Shown in pieces: positions 17,241 through 25,305 of a DNA stretch of 48,199 bases (position 1 is the stretch's first letter; every line of letters begins with the position of its first letter). The notes below the pieces were generated by a model. It was not told the DNA's origin. It ran no database searches and saw nothing but the letters and a program-made list of their open reading frames with translations. This DNA comes from Tritonibacter litoralis (GTDB lineage Bacteria > Pseudomonadota > Alphaproteobacteria > Rhodobacterales > Rhodobacteraceae): positions 1 to 48,199 of the forward strand of contig NZ_WIBF01000017.1 of assembly GCF_009496005.1 (NCBI RefSeq). The letters are read 5' to 3'. Both the position numbers and the translations under genes were made by a program.

Positions 17241-17464
17241 TTCTTTTTACATCCGCTCAAGCCGATTTTTAGCGGAATCACTTGATCGGATTCGCTAGGG
17301 AGGAAATTAGCATCAACACGAAATCTCTTAATTTGTTAGCCACTCAAAATAATTGAGCCAAGCCGACAAAAGAGGAGAAGCACTTCATTTAACAATCAAA
17401 TCGCTCGACAATGACCGCGTTGGATATACTGGTGGTCGTTCGAGCTCCATTGGGAGATTAAACC

Positions 17465-19222
17465 ATGTCCGGTAATCGGCATAACCATCTGTTTGGCCTA
17501 CAAGGCCAGCTTCAAGGTCAGCTTCAAGGTCAAGGCCAGCACCAAGGTCAGGGCCAGCACCAGGGTCAGGGCCAAGGGCAACATCAGGGTCAGCACAGCG
17601 AAAACCTGAACCTGAACGCCAATGAAGCCCTGAATGGGAACGGAAACCTGAATGGGAACGGCAACCTGAACGGGAACGGAAACCACAACGGGAATGGCAA
17701 CAACAACGGCAATTCCAACTCAAACAGCAACACCAACGACTCAAGCACCGCATCTGACAGCTCCGGACACGGCGCAGGTGCTGGTGCAGGCATGGGTGTT
17801 GGTGCTGGCATGGGTGCTGGCTACGGCGGAGCACATTCTGACTCACATTCCGGGTCGCATTCTGGTTCTGCAGCTCTTGCTGCAACCAAGAACATTTCGT
17901 CAACCTCAGTCAGCAGCCATACAGACGTAGATGTCGACATCGCGATCGACCTGCCAGGATATGAGCCAACTGATGATGATTTTGCGGATTTCGACCTGGG
18001 TCGTGACGCAGAAATCGGTGATATCACCATGGCCAATGGTGACATGAACACCGATATCGGTGGCAACACTGACTTCAACAAGGTGATGAACAATTCCTTG
18101 ACCGGTCAGGGCAACGACACTGGCACCATCAACAACATGAACAACGCGCTGCAGGACAATGATGTCTCAGAGTCTGCAGAAGTGTCCAATGACGGCTACT
18201 TCAAAGCGTACCAAGGTGCCAAAGGCGGCTATGCGTCTTCGGGCGATGGTATCGACAATGAATCCGATGGCGGCGGTGACGGGTATGCCAAGGCCAACGG
18301 CGCTGATGGTGGTAAAGCCTACAGCGATGGTGGTTCGGCTCTCGGCTTTGGTGGCAAACACTATGGCAACGACGGCGGTAAGAGCGAAGGCGATGATGGC
18401 GGAGATGGCGGCAACGCAACATCCGTAGGCGTCGGCCTCGGCGGTCTGGGCGTTGGTGTTGGTGTCGGCGGCAACGCAGGCGACTCCGGTGACGCTGGTT
18501 CCGGCGGCGGCGGCGGTGGCGGCGGTGGCGGTGGTGGCACCGGTTCGACCGGTGACACTGGCCATGCAGCTGGCTTTGGCAAAGGCGACAGCGGTGACGC
18601 AGGCGCAATCGGCGCCGGTCTTGGCGGCGGACATGGCTTCCTGCCATCTGGCCACGGTCTAGGCTGGGCTGATGCCGACAGCGGCAACGCCAACGGCTAC
18701 GGCAAAGGGGCCTCTGGTGACTCCGGCGATAGCGGTGACGCAGGTGACGGCGGTGCCGGTGGTGCAGGCGGCGCAGGCGGAGCATCCGGCTCGTCCGATG
18801 GCGGCTATGCAGGTGGCAAAGGCTACGGTGCTGGTGAAGGCAACGGTCTGGCCAAAGCAATTGCCGGTGACGGCGGTGACGGCGGCGACGGCGGAAACGC
18901 AAGCGCATCCGGCGGTATCGCTGGTGGCGCAGTTGTCGGCGGCGGTGATGCATATGCCCAAGGCGGCATGGGCGGAGCCGGTGGCTGGGCGTCCTCGATC
19001 GGCGGCCAAGGTGGTCAGTCCGGTGGTTACTGGGGGTCCAACAACGGCGATGATGGTTTCGTAACCGGAACCTCAACCGCTTCGGCAGACGCGGCGCTGG
19101 ACAACGCAGCCTTTAACCAGAGCATCGTCCAAGGTGCAAACGTTCTGGGCAATACCGTTGACATGACCGTTGTGGGCGGTGGCTACACCTCCACGCTGAT
19201 CGGCGACGACGATCTTGGGTAA
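17465..19222 (+). CDS. Gly/Gln/Asn-rich repetitive protein, putative type I-secreted matrix protein
   Basis: I do not recognise a named family. The 585-residue product has no Sec signal and is almost wholly low-complexity. Residues ~13-45 are GQ/HQGQ repeats, ~55-90 are LNGNGN/NSNSN repeats, and ~98-140 are Gly/Ala/Ser/His-rich. Residues ~150-265 are acidic and less repetitive (VDVDIAIDLPGYEPTDDDFADF). Residues ~266-535 are a Gly/Asp/Ala-rich array with an 11-Gly run near 348-358. The last ~50 residues are different: non-repetitive and ending GNTVDMTVVGGGYTSTLIGD plus DDLG, a motif that recurs in the next gene's product. GGGAG lies 8 bases before ATG 17465. Position ahead of a type I exporter suggests secretion and a structural, perhaps fibre or matrix, role. 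Large minus-strand open frames inside it are artefacts of GGN codons. Confidence 0.75.
   Translation: MSGNRHNHLFGLQGQLQGQLQGQGQHQGQGQHQGQGQGQHQGQHSENLNLNANEALNGNGNLNGNGNLNGNGNHNGNGNNNGNSNSNSNTNDSSTASDSSGHGAGAGAGMGVGAGMGAGYGGAHSDSHSGSHSGSAALAATKNISSTSVSSHTDVDVDIAIDLPGYEPTDDDFADFDLGRDAEIGDITMANGDMNTDIGGNTDFNKVMNNSLTGQGNDTGTINNMNNALQDNDVSESAEVSNDGYFKAYQGAKGGYASSGDGIDNESDGGGDGYAKANGADGGKAYSDGGSALGFGGKHYGNDGGKSEGDDGGDGGNATSVGVGLGGLGVGVGVGGNAGDSGDAGSGGGGGGGGGGGGTGSTGDTGHAAGFGKGDSGDAGAIGAGLGGGHGFLPSGHGLGWADADSGNANGYGKGASGDSGDSGDAGDGGAGGAGGAGGASGSSDGGYAGGKGYGAGEGNGLAKAIAGDGGDGGDGGNASASGGIAGGAVVGGGDAYAQGGMGGAGGWASSIGGQGGQSGGYWGSNNGDDGFVTGTSTASADAALDNAAFNQSIVQGANVLGNTVDMTVVGGGYTSTLIGDDDLG
17503..17727 (+). 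repeat. In-gene tandem repeats coding GQ and NGN tracts
   Basis: Two degenerate tandem arrays sit in the 5' end of the glycine-rich gene. From about 17503 to 17600, units related to CAAGGTCAG / CAGGGTCAGGGCCAG encode the GQ/HQGQ tract. From about 17629 to 17727, units related to CTGAATGGGAACGG encode the LNGNGN tract. Near-identical units suggest recent expansion and possible length variation between strains. Confidence 0.8.
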
Positions 19223-19240
19223 CCCCTGATAGAAAACAAT

Positions 19241-19271
19241 GCATTGGGCGCGGCATGACCGCGCCCAATGC
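19241..19271 (+). other. Intercistronic 13-bp perfect hairpin
   Basis: GCATTGGGCGCGG (19241-19253) pairs perfectly with CCGCGCCCAATGC (19259-19271) across a 5-base loop. No T-run follows, so it is more likely an mRNA-stabilising or partial-attenuation structure that raises the level of the upstream glycine-rich message over the downstream genes. It also buries the ATG at 19268. Confidence 0.75.
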
Positions 19272-19333
19272 CAACAATAAAGACCGAGCAGCTCGGGCCG
19301 GTGTGTGGCCCACGACTTTATGGAGTTATGCTC

Positions 19334-21361
19334 ATGCTTGACGACAAATCAGAAATTATTGCCCATTTCATTGGAATTTTCGAACTGAACGTCGAAGCCG
19401 CGCGCATGAAGATCCAGTACCAGGAAATGCAGGCCTGGCTATCTCCACAACCCGATCTGGGACCGTTGCTGAACATCACTATCAATGTATCAAGCGCCTA
19501 TAACCTCAGTGATTTTGAACCGGACCTTGGCTGGCGCACAACAATTCCGGCGTCTCCGTTGTTATTTGTAAACACGTCTATTCCGGCCGCACCGGCCTAT
19601 GCGGCGCCTTATGTCTACGACTTCTTTCCAAAACTGTTTTTTGACCCCGCCCTGTTTTCCCCGGTGATCCTGAGCGGTGAGCCGGTATTTTTCATCCAAC
19701 CCCCGTCTTCGGCAGCTTCGATTACGGTCCAGACCAACTGGCTGCAGGATCATGATCTTTTGCTGACTTACGACGCTGGTGTTGAGTTTTTGCCAGCCGC
19801 CAGCTTTGACGCGATGTTGCTGGATCTCGCGGAATACGCGCAAACGCTGCATGTGCTGAACATGCCCGAAATGGCCGAAGACGAAGACTCCATGATCCAG
19901 AATGCCGCTGAGATGCACGAAACACTGGGTCATATTGCGGATCACGGGGTGCCATTGTCGGCAACTGACGCCGACGTTTACGTCGCCCATGGTGACGACG
20001 CTTTAAGCGTGACCGTTAATGGCGCCGCCACGGACGCGTTGACGGAGTTGCCGGAAATAAGCATCCACTTTGCCTCTGAAACATCCGAGGATGAGGATGA
20101 GGAAGACGCGACCGATGGCGCAAAAACCGCTGAAGGCGAAGAGATCACACAAGAATTTGACGGTACACCCGACAGCCCTGATAACGCCGAGGATCCCCCG
20201 CATGAATTGACAACGGGCGGCAACATCGCCTTGAACGAAGCGCGGATCGCGTCGGACTGGCTGGACGCTTCGGTTGTCACTGTGATGGGACATCACGCTG
20301 AAACGATCGCCGTAAGTCAGGTAAATATCTGGAACGACACAGATATCATCAACGGACAAGTTTCCGAGACATCAGAAGGAAGCACCGCTGGGATAAATGG
20401 CTTCTCGTTTGAGATGACCTCGAGTCCAAGGCCTGCTGCTGAAAGCGAAGACGGTGAACCTGGTCCGCCACCTTCCTTTGCCGCAATCACTGAAATCGAC
20501 GGCAATCTCATCAACTACAACTACGTCAAGCAATTCAATTTCGCCTCGGACAATGATGTTGTGAGCGTCCAGTTTGAGGCGCAGGATAGCTATTTCCAGA
20601 CCGGCGGAAACTTCCTGTCCAACGGTTTTGGCCTGCTTGGTCTTGGCTTCCACTACGATCTGATCGTGGTCGGCGGCAATATGGTCGATATGAAATTCAT
20701 TTCACAAACCAACGTGTTGCTGGACTCTGACGTGCTCTATCATCAAGCGGGGTTTGAGGGTTCGATTTCTACGTCGGACAATCTCCTGTTTAACTCAGCC
20801 TCCATCCGTCAGATCGGCACCGACCAGATTGTCGAAATGAACCAGACCTTCGCCGACGCCTCAGAGGCTGTGATGCGCGGGGACACAGATATCGGAGCGG
20901 CGCGCAACGACGAGGCCTTTGTCGGCACAGATCTGCTGCGCATTTTGAACATCAAAGGGGACATCGTTGATGTCCAGATGGTCGAACAATTTAATCTGCT
21001 CGGCGACGCCGACCAAATCGCCTGGGCGTCTGAAACAGCCCAAAGCATCGATGGCGCAGATGTTTCGGTGATCAGCGGTGAGAACGAGCTGATCAACATG
21101 GCTTCGATCATCGACGCTGGCATCGATTCACGCATTTACACAAGCGAAGGAGCCTATACCGAAAGCTTTTTGTACCAAGCCGATTTCATTTCCGAAGAGG
21201 ATCCTGTGCTGGCGGCCGAAAACAGCGGCCTGACCGGAGAGGCGTTTTTGTTCCTGGCGGACGGGTTGATCCCGCAGGACGAAGGCGGTGACGACCATGC
21301 GATTTCAACCCCGCTTCCAACCGAAGTTTCCGTTGATGTCATGCAGTCGGTCCTCGCTTAA
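19334..21361 (+). CDS. Acidic repeat protein of the type I secretion locus, function unknown
   Basis: No family is recognised. The 675-residue product has no signal peptide. Residues ~1-240 are a non-repetitive domain rich in aromatic and Pro residues (MLDDKSEIIAHFIGIFELNV; YVYDFFPKLFFDPALFSPVI). Residues ~245-300 are a strongly acidic linker. From ~313 onward come degenerate ~45-60-residue repeats with the pattern G-N/D-x-V/I-x-x-x-x-V/I-x-Q-x-N-x-x-x-D-x-D, seen at ~316, 389 (DGNLINYNYVKQFNFASDND), 447 (GGNMVDMKFISQTNVLLDSD) and 541 (KGDIVDVQMVEQFNLLGDAD). The last residues are not RTX. I use ATG 19334 with GGAG eight bases upstream; ATG 19328 is also possible, and the in-frame ATG 19268 lies inside the hairpin. 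It stands 21 bases before the exporter gene. A secreted substrate or an exporter accessory protein is the inference. Confidence 0.75.
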   Translation: MLDDKSEIIAHFIGIFELNVEAARMKIQYQEMQAWLSPQPDLGPLLNITINVSSAYNLSDFEPDLGWRTTIPASPLLFVNTSIPAAPAYAAPYVYDFFPKLFFDPALFSPVILSGEPVFFIQPPSSAASITVQTNWLQDHDLLLTYDAGVEFLPAASFDAMLLDLAEYAQTLHVLNMPEMAEDEDSMIQNAAEMHETLGHIADHGVPLSATDADVYVAHGDDALSVTVNGAATDALTELPEISIHFASETSEDEDEEDATDGAKTAEGEEITQEFDGTPDSPDNAEDPPHELTTGGNIALNEARIASDWLDASVVTVMGHHAETIAVSQVNIWNDTDIINGQVSETSEGSTAGINGFSFEMTSSPRPAAESEDGEPGPPPSFAAITEIDGNLINYNYVKQFNFASDNDVVSVQFEAQDSYFQTGGNFLSNGFGLLGLGFHYDLIVVGGNMVDMKFISQTNVLLDSDVLYHQAGFEGSISTSDNLLFNSASIRQIGTDQIVEMNQTFADASEAVMRGDTDIGAARNDEAFVGTDLLRILNIKGDIVDVQMVEQFNLLGDADQIAWASETAQSIDGADVSVISGENELINMASIIDAGIDSRIYTSEGAYTESFLYQADFISEEDPVLAAENSGLTGEAFLFLADGLIPQDEGGDDHAISTPLPTEVSVDVMQSVLA

Positions 21362-21382
21362 AATCACTTAAGGAGCGCACAA

Positions 21383-23425
21383 GTGAAGGACTACCAATCA
21401 GAAGAAACGCAGGGGTTTTCCACTGCGGCCAACAAGAGCAAGTCTTCACAAAACGAAAAGCCGGACACTTTTCGACTGAAACCAGACCAACGTGTTGATC
21501 CTCGAAATGAAGGGCGGATCACTGAAAATTCACCCACAGGGCCAAGCCCAACCGGAGGATCCAGCGCGATACTCAAGAAGATCGCGCCGCCCCCCGCCCC
21601 CGCAAGCTCTGGTGGCAAAGGTGGCGGTGGGAACAAGTTTCACAAACGGGTGCGTTCGGGAGGTTTTGCCGACGGGCTGCAACGCGGTCTCAAAGCCATT
21701 CGCCAAAACCTGATCCTGGTCGGGATTTTCACCTGCGCCACGAATTTTCTGATCCTTGCTATTCCAGTCTATCTTTTTCAGATCTCTGATCGGGTGCTCA
21801 CTAGCCGGTCGATGGATACGCTGGTGATGCTGACCGCTGTGATCGTTGGTGCGGTGGTACTGCAAGCGATCCTGGACGCGGTGCGGCGGTTTATCTTGAT
21901 GCGGACGGCGGTTGAGGTCGCAGCACAATTGGGCGCGCCGATCTTGTCTGCAGCGGCGCGCGCCTCGCTCAACAGCAACGGGCGCGAGTATCAGACCTTG
22001 GGTGACCTGCAGCAGCTGCGCGGTTTTCTGGTGTCGGCGACATTACTGTCCTTTTTGGACGTGCCCTTTGCCCCCTTCTTTATCCTCGCCATTTATTTGG
22101 TGCACCCGCATCTGGGCACCATCGTTGTGGTTACCGCACTGATCCTGTTTGTCATTGCGTTGATCAACCAGCGCATCACCTCGCGCGGGTTTGCCGAAGC
22201 CAACCTGCATCAAAGCCGCGCGAACTTGCATCTGGATTCGATGTCGCGCAACAGCCAGATCATCAACGCCCTGGCGATGATCCCCGAAGCCGTGAACATC
22301 TGGGGGCAAGACACAGCTCGGTCGCTGAAATCTCAGGTCAAGGCGCAGGACCGCAATATTATCACCGCTGCCCTTTCCCGTGCTGTGCGTTTGTTGACGC
22401 AAATCGGCCTGCTGGGCTGGGGGGCGTATCTGGCCATTCAGGATCAGATCACTGGCGGTATGGTCATCGCCGCGTCAATCATCGCAGGCCGCGCCTTGGC
22501 CCCGGTAGAAGGCGCGATTGAAGGCTGGAACCAGTTCCTTTTGGCCCGCGCAGCCTATGGTCGGATCTCAAAACTGCTTCAAAGCTCCCCATTGAATACC
22601 AACCGGTTGATTCTGCCCAGCCCCGAAGGTCGCCTGGATGTAGAGCGGCTGCTGTTTGTCCCGCCGGGCACCAAACGCGTGGTGCTCAACGGGCTCAGCT
22701 TTATGCTGGATCCGGGTGAATCCCTTGCAGTGATCGGCAACTCTGGCGCCGGCAAGACCACGCTTGGTAAAATGCTGGTGGGCTCGATCTTGCCAACTTC
22801 TGGCGCGGTGCGGTTGGATCTGATGGATCTGCGCAATTGGGATCAGCGGCAATTGGGGACCAACATCGGGTATTTGCCGCAGGACGTGCAGCTGTTTCCC
22901 GGCACCATCAAACAGAACATCGCCCGGATGCGCACCGACGTCAGCGACGAGCAGATCCACAAGGCCGCCGTTCTGGCAGATGTGCATGAAATGATCGCAA
23001 GCTTTCCCGAGGGGTATGAAACCATGGTCGCCGCCGATGGGACGCCGCTGTCGGGCGGGCAAAAACAACGGATAGCCCTGGCGCGCGCGTTTTTTGGCGA
23101 GCCGCGCCTGGTGGTGCTGGATGAGCCGAATTCAAATCTGGATACGGCAGGCGACGCCGCTTTGGCGCGCGCCATGAAACATGCCAAGGATCACGGCATG
23201 ACCGTTGTGGTCATCACGCAAAAGCCTTCGCTCCTCAGCGTTGTGGACAAGATCATGCTGATGGCAGACGGCAATATCGCCATGTTCGGGCATCGCCAAC
23301 AAGTGCTGCAGGCTTTGGAACAACGTCGCAAGGGGGGGCCTCAAGCCATACGCCCCAACAATGGTGCAACACCGCAGGCACCGCCACAACAGCAGAACCC
23401 GAATTTGAACCGCCCGACAGACTAA
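21383..23425 (+). CDS. Type I secretion ABC transporter (PrsD/HasD/PrtD-like)
   Basis: This is the inner-membrane ATPase/permease of a type I secretion system. The 680-residue protein lacks a C39 peptidase. Instead it has an unusually long, Ser/Pro/Gly-rich, probably disordered N-terminus of ~105 residues. The transmembrane domain (~110-390) begins NLILVGIFTCATNFLILAIP and includes VYLFQISDRVLTSRS, the class signature. The ATPase has Walker A GNSGAGKTTLG (~452), the ABC signature LSGGQKQR (~556-563) and Walker B LVVLDEPNSNLD (~576). A Pro/Gln/Asn-rich tail follows. Start is GTG 21383 with AGGAG seven bases upstream. It precedes the HlyD-type adaptor by 18 bases. A TolC-type outer-membrane partner is not in the window. 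Likely substrates are the neighbouring RTX protein and perhaps the two repeat proteins. Confidence 0.94.
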   Translation: MKDYQSEETQGFSTAANKSKSSQNEKPDTFRLKPDQRVDPRNEGRITENSPTGPSPTGGSSAILKKIAPPPAPASSGGKGGGGNKFHKRVRSGGFADGLQRGLKAIRQNLILVGIFTCATNFLILAIPVYLFQISDRVLTSRSMDTLVMLTAVIVGAVVLQAILDAVRRFILMRTAVEVAAQLGAPILSAAARASLNSNGREYQTLGDLQQLRGFLVSATLLSFLDVPFAPFFILAIYLVHPHLGTIVVVTALILFVIALINQRITSRGFAEANLHQSRANLHLDSMSRNSQIINALAMIPEAVNIWGQDTARSLKSQVKAQDRNIITAALSRAVRLLTQIGLLGWGAYLAIQDQITGGMVIAASIIAGRALAPVEGAIEGWNQFLLARAAYGRISKLLQSSPLNTNRLILPSPEGRLDVERLLFVPPGTKRVVLNGLSFMLDPGESLAVIGNSGAGKTTLGKMLVGSILPTSGAVRLDLMDLRNWDQRQLGTNIGYLPQDVQLFPGTIKQNIARMRTDVSDEQIHKAAVLADVHEMIASFPEGYETMVAADGTPLSGGQKQRIALARAFFGEPRLVVLDEPNSNLDTAGDAALARAMKHAKDHGMTVVVITQKPSLLSVVDKIMLMADGNIAMFGHRQQVLQALEQRRKGGPQAIRPNNGATPQAPPQQQNPNLNRPTD

Positions 23426-23443
23426 AGCTGAATTGGATATACG

Positions 23444-24802
23444 ATGACCTTTTTGACAATTGATCACGAAGACCCCCAGGACCGTCCAGAGGAATGGTAT
23501 ACAGAACTGCCGCGCCAAGTCTGGCGGATCGGATTTCTTGGTCTGGTCCTGATGCTGGGGGCGCTTGGCGGGTTTGGATATTGGGCATTTTCCGCCCCAT
23601 TGGCTGCTGCGGTCGTGTCCCAAGGCAGCTTTGTCGCCACCGGCCGCAACAAGATTGTTCAACACTTTGAAGGGGGCATTATCCATGACATCCCGGTTTC
23701 AGAAGGGGATTTTGTCGAAGCGGGACAGACGCTGATCTCGTTGGACAAGACAGCTGCCGAAACGGACCTATCCGAGCTGAAACTGCGCCGCGCACGCCTG
23801 AACGCCATGGTGTCCCGGCTGGCGGCGGAATATGAGGGGATGGAGAGCATCGCCTTTACCGACAGGTTGCTGCGCCAGGCGGAACGGGATTTCAATCTAG
23901 CCCAAATCATCGACAGCCAACGGCTAAGCTTTGAACTGACCCGTGAAAAAATGGAAAACGAATTGGCTTTGATTGACGCCAATATCTCGGCTCAGAAGCT
24001 CCGGATATGGGGCTACCGTGAACAGCGCGACGCCTTGAAGCAGCAGATTTCCTTGTTAGAGGACGATCACGCCGCAAAGAGCGCCTTGTTCAAAAGCGGG
24101 CTGACACGACGGACCGAGATCAATTCGCTGCAACGCGCCTTGGTAGACGCACAAGGGCAGATCGCGCGCCTGACTGCTGAGATTGGCGAAAGCGAAACAA
24201 TGATCGGCAAGTACCAAAAACAGGCGCTCCAAACCAGACATGCCTATAATCAGACGGCCCTTGATGAGCTTCAGGCGGCTCAGGCAGAACTGGACAGCAT
24301 CAATGAACAGATCTTGCAAGCCGAAGACATTCTGCGCCGAACCGAAATCGTGGCCCCGGTGTCGGGTACGGTTCTGAGGATGCACTATCATACGCCGGGC
24401 GGTGTCATCAAAGGTGGCAAGGAAGTTGCGGAAATCCTGCCGATGGATGCGCCGCTGATCATCGAAACCCTTGTTCCCAGAACCGAGATCGACAGCGTTC
24501 ATTTGGGACAGCACGCCTTTATCAGGTTGGTCGCTTTGAACCAGCGCACCACACCGGTGTTGGACGGAGAGGTTTTCTATGTCTCAGCCGACTCGATCCA
24601 CAACACCACGGATGTGAAGAACCCAGAGGTCTATGTCGCGCGGATCAATCTTGACCCAGAGAGCATTGCAGAAGTTCCAGGCTTCATTCCCACACCAGGC
24701 ATGCCGGCGGAAATCCTGATTACCACGCAGGAACGCACGTTCTTCCAATATCTCACCAAGCCGATTGTCGACTCGATGTCCCGCGCATTCCGCGAAGACT
24801 GA
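23444..24802 (+). CDS. Type I secretion periplasmic adaptor (HlyD/PrsE family)
   Basis: This is the membrane-fusion subunit linking the ABC exporter to an outer-membrane channel. Of 452 residues, ~28-48 form the single inner-membrane helix (FLGLVLMLGALGGFGYWAF). The lipoyl half-motif HFEGGIIHDIPVSEGDFVEA is at ~69-88, and long coiled-coil helices fill ~100-290. The returning lipoyl half (RRTEIVAPVSGTVLRMHYHT) is at ~300 and the beta-barrel, with TPGMPAEILITTQERTFFQYL, is at the C-terminus, the usual HlyD signature region. The gene lies 18 bases after the exporter gene, and the operon closes with a terminator 12 bases past its stop. Confidence 0.94.
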   Translation: MTFLTIDHEDPQDRPEEWYTELPRQVWRIGFLGLVLMLGALGGFGYWAFSAPLAAAVVSQGSFVATGRNKIVQHFEGGIIHDIPVSEGDFVEAGQTLISLDKTAAETDLSELKLRRARLNAMVSRLAAEYEGMESIAFTDRLLRQAERDFNLAQIIDSQRLSFELTREKMENELALIDANISAQKLRIWGYREQRDALKQQISLLEDDHAAKSALFKSGLTRRTEINSLQRALVDAQGQIARLTAEIGESETMIGKYQKQALQTRHAYNQTALDELQAAQAELDSINEQILQAEDILRRTEIVAPVSGTVLRMHYHTPGGVIKGGKEVAEILPMDAPLIIETLVPRTEIDSVHLGQHAFIRLVALNQRTTPVLDGEVFYVSADSIHNTTDVKNPEVYVARINLDPESIAEVPGFIPTPGMPAEILITTQERTFFQYLTKPIVDSMSRAFRED

Positions 24803-24814
24803 GACAATCCACAA

Positions 24815-24843
24815 GGGCAGGCTACACCACCTGCCCGTTTTTT
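24815..24843 (+). terminator. Rho-independent terminator after the adaptor gene
   Basis: A 7-bp stem (GGGCAGG 24815-24821, CCTGCCC 24830-24836) with an 8-base loop is followed by G and six T. It ends the glycine-rich/repeat/exporter transcript, so the RTX gene has its own promoter. Confidence 0.88.
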
Positions 24844-25305
24844 CCAATCGCTTCGCATTGCGGTCAAAGCGGCCGTTTGGTTTTCACCCGCAACGATTCT
24901 GCGGCAAATCGCGTGAGCTGATGTGCTCATGTTAAAAAACACCCAACGCCCCAAGTGAAACAATCAATTTCCCAAAAACACATAATTTCAAGCCGAACAT
25001 ATACCCAACAAGAAAACGTCACATTATCGACTTAATTCAACCATCAAAAACTTAAAAATCCATCAGCGTCAAAGATCATCAATTATTAACTCTTTGTTTT
25101 TTATACATATAATTAAATTTAGAATTTTAAATGTGCGCAAATTCAAGCCATAATCATGGCGTCAATATGGCGATAAAAAACCAGAAAAATTCATTATTCC
25201 GCTCATCACAAAAACGTCATTGGAGACAAATCTCGGGCACCATTACCCCAGTGTTAGGAATGGTTAATTCCGAAATTAATGCAATATTTCTCAAGGAGAG
25301 AGCCC
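24844..25305. other. AT-rich leader upstream of the RTX gene
   Basis: This stretch is strongly AT-rich, especially 24950-25130. A 60-codon frame starting at ATG 25131 runs past the RTX start but has no ribosome-binding site and is not supported. The AAGGAG at 25293-25298 decides the RTX start. Confidence 0.6.
25086..25113 (+). promoter_or_regulatory. Candidate sigma-70 promoter of the RTX gene
   Basis: TATAAT at 25108-25113 is a perfect -10 hexamer. TTAACT at 25086-25091 (four of six matches to TTGACA) lies 16 bases upstream. Transcription from about 25120 would give a leader of roughly 185 bases. AT-rich sequence produces chance matches, hence modest confidence. Confidence 0.45.

Larger units (their letters stand above)
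16778..17464. other. Long AT-rich regulatory gap
   Basis: This ~690-base gap lies between the LuxR-type gene and the glycine-rich protein gene. No convincing gene is seen. It contains a 43-base imperfect palindrome (16830-16872), a perfect dyad (17220-17240) and a weaker dyad TCCGCT/AGCGGA (17252-17276). GGAGG occurs near 17300 without a usable start. A 16-codon frame starting at ATG 17411 ends three bases before the next gene but has no ribosome-binding site. The GGGAG at 17452-17456 serves ATG 17465. Confidence 0.6.

Noticed and set aside
17411-17461. 16-codon frame ending just before the Gly-rich gene
   Set aside because: Position is suggestive of a leader peptide, but it has no ribosome-binding site and no regulatory codon run.
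17503-17727. Possible CRISPR array
   Set aside because: The short repeats are in-frame coding units of a Gly/Gln/Asn tract, without constant repeat plus unique spacer structure.
18201-19076. Arg/His-rich 291-residue minus-strand frame
   Set aside because: It is the mirror of GGN/GCN codons in the Gly-rich gene. Composition is an artefact and it has no ribosome-binding site.
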